NCBI GenBank assembly: GCA_950106755.1
Contig: OX467083.1
Coordinates: 27,771,029 to 27,835,028 of the forward strand
Reading direction: 5' to 3'
DNA length: 64,000 nucleotides
Source: Climacium dendroides
Lineage: Eukaryota; Streptophyta; Bryopsida; Hypnales; Climaciaceae
Made by a program: the position numbers and the translations under genes. This document shows, piece by piece, positions 61,642 to 64,000 of this stretch; positions within the stretch are counted from its first letter, which is position 1, and each line of letters starts with the position of its first letter. The notes beneath the pieces were generated by a model. That model was not told the origin of the DNA. It did not search any database and was given only the letters and a program-made list of their open reading frames with translations.

Positions 61642-62424
61642 TCATTTGTTCTCCTCTGCTTTCTGTTTGCTCTGTTTCTTCTTCTCGTTGAGCGAGCAGT
61701 CTGGGGCCTTGTGTTCGAACTTCCGGCAACGGTTGCATTGATTAGAAAGTCCTGAATAACTCACACTTTGGTCTACAAACGTAATCTCTGCATCGGCCTC
61801 ATTCAGCGAAGGGATCCGTATGAATCCCGAAATTTTCGATATCTCTTGAACCCTAATAAAGATTAGAGGTCCAGAAGGCCGCTTACATGCAATTTCAGCG
61901 TATTCAATCTCCTGTATCTCTCCTATTAATGATCCAAACTTGTGTAGCCATTCATTTGCTGAAAAAACCGGGTCCAGATCCAAGAATTGCACCCGGATCA
62001 TGTAGCTAGACTAAACTACCGGCGACTGTGCTTCCGTCGAAAAACCAGCCGTCCATGGGAAGAACCTTATCATTTTGCCATCTATCTCTCTCCCTCCCAA
62101 TGCAAGACATCTATCAATAGCATCTGCATATTTAAATTCTATTCTAAAGAATCCTTTAGAAAGAATCTATAGCGACTGAAATTCGTCTTGAATGTTCGTT
62201 GACAGAAACTTGGATAATATAGCAAATCCCGGAGAGGTACTGAAAATTTTACCTAAGATCAATTGCTTGTGTATCTCCTCTCTGTTTGCCTTCAACTTCT
62301 TCAATTCAACCTCCAAAAAGTCTAATTGAATTTTCCATTCTGTGTCAATCTTTGAAGATTCCGACGTCTGCTCCGCTTTCTCCGCCGCCACTGCATGGCT
62401 TGCATGCTCCTGTTGTCGTAGCAC
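61642..62424 (-). pseudogene. LINE ORF1 (DUF4283-like RNA-binding protein with CCHC knuckle)
   Basis: Two open parts on the minus strand: 62424-62167 (charged, coiled-coil-like, Lys/Glu-rich) and 62001-61642. The second has LDLDPVFSANEWLHKFG, the RRM-like gag pattern (DUF4283), and CNRCRKFEHKAPDC, a canonical CX2CX4HX4C zinc knuckle, followed by a Lys-rich tail. Stops and a frame change lie between them. It would bind LINE RNA in an active copy. Confidence 0.7.
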
Positions 62425-62440
62425 AGGAAAGCAAAAATCC

Positions 62441-63858
62441 TTCTCTAAGGCTCAATATTTCTTAAAAGAGGCCTTAAAGTGACTTGAGTATCGTTCCCAC
62501 GAAGATCGAATTCCTAGGTTCACAATTACCGGAAAATGGTAGAGTGATGGTCACGAAACACACACAAACACAAACACAAAACTCCAAGCAAAACAATAGA
62601 CCGGAACTTCCACTTGGCCTTCTTGTTTTTTTGGACAAACACGACCGGATCCCTTCGGTCCAACAATTATTAATACACGCTAGACCGGATCTTCCCGATC
62701 TAACCACACTGACCGGATTTAATCCGGTTTAATATCCACTTGTTTATCACACAGACTCTCTAACTGGTTAGTTTACTATCCCACAGCTTTACACTACCCT
62801 ATAACTCTCCCAACACTTCTATTCACATACCTCAAGTAGTATCCCGTATTTACGTTTTACAGACCGTAACCGGGATCCGCGTTTCCACAAATCTAACCTT
62901 AACCTCTAGTATTCACATCCGGTCCAGATCTCTACTCGTAACCATGTCGAGTTTAACCTCTGAACGAAGAGGGATCTGCTAATTGGGATTCAGGAAGGAA
63001 GCTTAATTCCTACCCTCCGATTTTAAAGTGTCAGAAGTTTCACTATGTGATCAAACTTTCAAAAATAAACTTTCAAATCCTACAAATGAGAAAACAGACC
63101 GTCCTCACAACTGGAAAGGAAACGCAGTCGTGTCCAGCAGGTCACGCAAGCCGGTCTAATTCCTCCTAACCAATGCTGCAACGACAGCCTACTGAGTTAG
63201 TCCTAAATCCGATCTGAACTAGCAGGGAAGAGAGGGAAAACGAGCGCTGCGGAGGCATGCTAACCCTTACTCTTTCCGGAGAGTACCCCTCCTCCGTACT
63301 CCTTCCGAGTCCATTCCTAGTCCACACTAGAGATCCCTTCTGCCTCCATCCACACGCACTAATTCAATATTGGACCGGATAAACTCAGCATCCAGGTACA
63401 CCTTGTATCCACTTACATTCACTTTCAAGCCTGGACTTCCAAAACACGGACAAGTGTCAAGTACACACAACTATGATTTGTTTCAATCACGCCAAGAGCG
63501 AACTTCCAGGTACTCATGAATATAAGAAAATAAGATAAAGATGCACACCGGGACCAAAGAAGTCCCGGATTTAAATACTAAACTACTCCCTCAAAATCCT
63601 AACCTAAAAGTAACGCTCCAGCCAATCAGAGCCAAACACGTTTCATTCCCTTACTATTTTCTAGCCCTGTTGACTTTCACTCAAACTCCCACTACTTCCG
63701 CTAAAAGTGGATCTCAGATCCTATAATTACGGACCCGGTCACTTTCCAACTGCTAGTGGCCGTGTCACTCAAAAAGTAAACTTCCTAATTATGTACAGCT
63801 ATCCCAAAATTTTAGATTTTCACCACCCTATCCTCAAAAATTTACCCTACGTAACTTC
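62441..63858. other. Noncoding stretch, possible LTR
   Basis: About 1.4 kb without a gene, between the LINE and the edge-cut minus-strand ORF. It contains gagtatcgttcccacgaag, similar to phrases I associate with plant LTRs, and a set of gaccggat-type words repeated in different forms (62600-62730). If the right-edge ORF is retrotransposon-encoded, this would be its 3' LTR. The proof (a matching LTR) would lie outside the window. Confidence 0.3.
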
Positions 63859-64000
63859 CTAAGTTCTTAACTTCTTCGCGGCCGGTATCTTTCCGGTTCC
63901 GGTCTTCTGTCCCTGGTGTACCTTACCCCGAGCGGCAAGCTTCTTCTTCTTGGATGCTGCAGCCTTAGTTGCCCGAGTCTCTGCCAGTGCTTGATCCGGG
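63859..64000 (-). CDS. Basic C-terminus of a minus-strand protein (cut by right window edge)
   Basis: Open frame from the window edge to TAG 63861-63859, 46 residues seen. It is Lys/Ala-rich with AAASKKKKLAARGKVH and ends KIPAAKKLRT. Such tails occur at the end of retrotransposon polyproteins and of nucleic-acid-binding proteins; nothing more specific can be said. The GC content and the absence of stops support coding. Confidence 0.4.
   Translation of the reverse strand, partial: PDQALAETRATKAAASKKKKLAARGKVHQGQKTGTGKIPAAKKLRT

Larger units (their letters stand above)
55950..62440 (-). mobile_element. Degenerate non-LTR retrotransposon (plant L1-like LINE)
   Basis: Reading on the minus strand from right to left, the order is ORF1 with a CCHC zinc knuckle, apurinic-type endonuclease, reverse transcriptase, then a zf-RVT-like C-terminus, which is the plant L1 layout. 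The copy carries several stops and frameshifts and cannot encode functional proteins. No poly-A tail or target duplication could be placed, so the ends are approximate. Confidence 0.85.

Overview
The window is nuclear DNA of a land plant. Evidence: plant-specific genes (an OEP64/Toc64 pair with GT-AG introns, a VGT-type vacuolar/plastid sugar transporter, a plant-type GT4 glycosyltransferase), plant-style MITEs and a plant LINE. The AT-rich, repeat-filled spacers, GC-rich coding islands, intronless transporter and DUF7869-type transposon remnants would fit a bryophyte or another early-diverging lineage, but that is inference and the species cannot be named from this sequence.

Layout. 1-8 kb: two head-to-head OEP64-like genes. 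The left one (minus strand) is cut by the window edge and keeps the amidase lysine. The right one (plus strand) can be spliced by eye into 11 exons and a 570-residue protein; it has lost all three amidase catalytic residues and ends without the usual TPR domain. 8-12.7 kb: AT-rich spacer with a TA-flanked MITE, a 1.2-kb foldback element and a 315-bp hairpin. 12.8-14.5 kb: an intronless sugar/H+ symporter preceded by an in-frame 52-codon upstream ORF. 14.5-18.5 kb: AT-rich spacer with a second copy of the foldback family. 18.6-22.6 kb: a decayed minus-strand gene with weak resemblance to a ParB-like plus DNA amino-methyltransferase fusion with an acidic tail; most of its stops look like C-to-T changes. 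22.6-26 kb: AT-rich spacer.

26.0-31.9 kb: a ~155-bp tandem repeat, then about 5.1 kb of a 9-bp minisatellite (consensus TTTGGTCCG) with higher-order structure, largely free of stops in all six frames, ending next to a tRNA-like pol III promoter remnant. 32-36 kb: a 1.15-kb tandem duplication, a 55-bp duplication and a near-perfect 37-bp hairpin. 36.4-43 kb: transposon-derived coding remnants (a DUF8039-like fragment, a hypothetical 38-kb ORF, a split DUF7869-type element with a 180-bp tandem repeat between its parts). 43.4 and 44.8 kb: two foldback MITEs, the first flanked by a 9-bp direct repeat. 45-50.6 kb: AT-rich spacer with small repeats. 52.0-53.7 kb: an intact intronless GT4 glycosyltransferase with one membrane anchor and a duplicated 3' flank. 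56.0-62.4 kb: a degenerate minus-strand LINE (CCHC ORF1, endonuclease, reverse transcriptase, zf-RVT). 62.5-64 kb: a probable LTR-like spacer and the basic C-terminus of a minus-strand protein running off the right edge.

The three cellular loci (organelle outer-envelope receptor-like proteins, sugar transport, glycosyl transfer) have no evident shared pathway; they are separate gene islands in a repeat-rich region. All family names rest on motif recognition by eye, without database searches.
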